This document shows positions 46,387 through 46,628 of a stretch of DNA of 46,628 nt, piece by piece. The notes beneath the pieces were generated by a model. That model was given only the letters and a program-made list of their open reading frames with translations, ran no database searches and was not told the DNA's origin. Origin of the DNA: Deltaproteobacteria bacterium (lineage in GTDB: Bacteria > Desulfobacterota > Desulfarculia > Adiutricales > Adiutricaceae); contig JAISMF010000043.1 of assembly GCA_031276865.1 (NCBI GenBank), positions 1-46,628 of the forward strand, in the 5' to 3' direction. The translations under genes and the position numbers were made by a program. Position 1 is the first letter of the stretch, and each line of letters begins with the position of its first letter.

Positions 46387-46628
46387 GGAAAGTCAAGAGA
46401 AAAAATTAGAAAATTTTTGTGTTTTTACTGTATTACAATAGATTGTTATTTTGCTAAAATATAGTTCAATTGAATTAAATTATTCATAAAAAAATCATTA
46501 CTAATAATAATCTGTATTTCTCAATTTTTTTCTTACTATTTTTTTTATTATTTTTTTTAAGATAAATCAATTTTCATGCCAATTGATTAATATCTTCATT
46601 TTATAATTCACCGAATGATTCTGAGTCG
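46387..46628. other. AT-rich non-coding end of window
   Basis: Extremely AT-rich, no open frame or repeat recognised. Confidence 0.5.

Overview
The window is a bacterial chromosome segment with two base-composition regimes. GC-rich, strongly coding blocks hold ordinary genes: metG, trkA/trkH, rnc, era, adhE, the tmRNA gene, and three large AAA+ ATPases. AT-rich blocks hold insertion sequences, broken genes and non-autonomous repeats. Families, gene order and the tmRNA tag (ADSYEYALAA) fit a Gram-negative, fermentative, probably host-associated bacterium. A deltaproteobacterial (Desulfobacterota-like) origin is my tentative guess, not demonstrated. The many fossil copies of mobile and defence genes suggest a genome under relaxed selection.

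Layout. 1-93: start of an unknown minus-strand gene. 94-1898: long non-coding stretch with a 27-unit AG microsatellite, a 46-bp near-perfect palindrome and a dispersed inverted-repeat element. 1899-9081: three tandem, paralogous, minus-strand double-AAA+ ATPases with an unknown N-terminal region; copies of the same dispersed repeat lie on both sides. 10100-11482: a WYL-domain regulator behind a consensus sigma70-type promoter. 11490-18307: a wrecked type I restriction-modification locus (hsdM fragment, hsdS fragment) containing an IS1634-family element, a 5'-truncated PIN toxin gene with two small partner ORFs, and a truncated, frameshifted group II intron reverse transcriptase. 18559-22853: minus-strand cluster adhE, then a phosphotransferase-fold kinase, then a HAD phosphatase. 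23540-25657: an exported autotransporter-passenger-like protein without a beta-barrel.

25658-33600 is mosaic: an apparently leaderless XRE regulator, a run of dispersed repeats, an intact AAA ATPase/PD-(D/E)XK gene, two dead IS630-family transposases, the tmRNA gene with its terminator, and a roughly 220-bp non-autonomous element inserted into an older copy of itself with a 9-bp target duplication. 33809-42313 is housekeeping, all minus strand: metG, trkA, trkH, rnc, era. Between rnc and era sits a fossil AAA/PD-(D/E)XK tail plus two dispersed repeats. 42314-46628: non-coding DNA, another AAA/PD-(D/E)XK fossil, and a second IS1634-family element whose 5' end is tandemly duplicated.

The best candidate for something undescribed is the triple double-AAA+ cassette with its repeat borders. 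The best-supported structural discoveries are two small non-autonomous element families: the ~140-bp elements with ends around GCGAAAAGTCC/GGACTTTTCGC, and the nested ~220-bp element.
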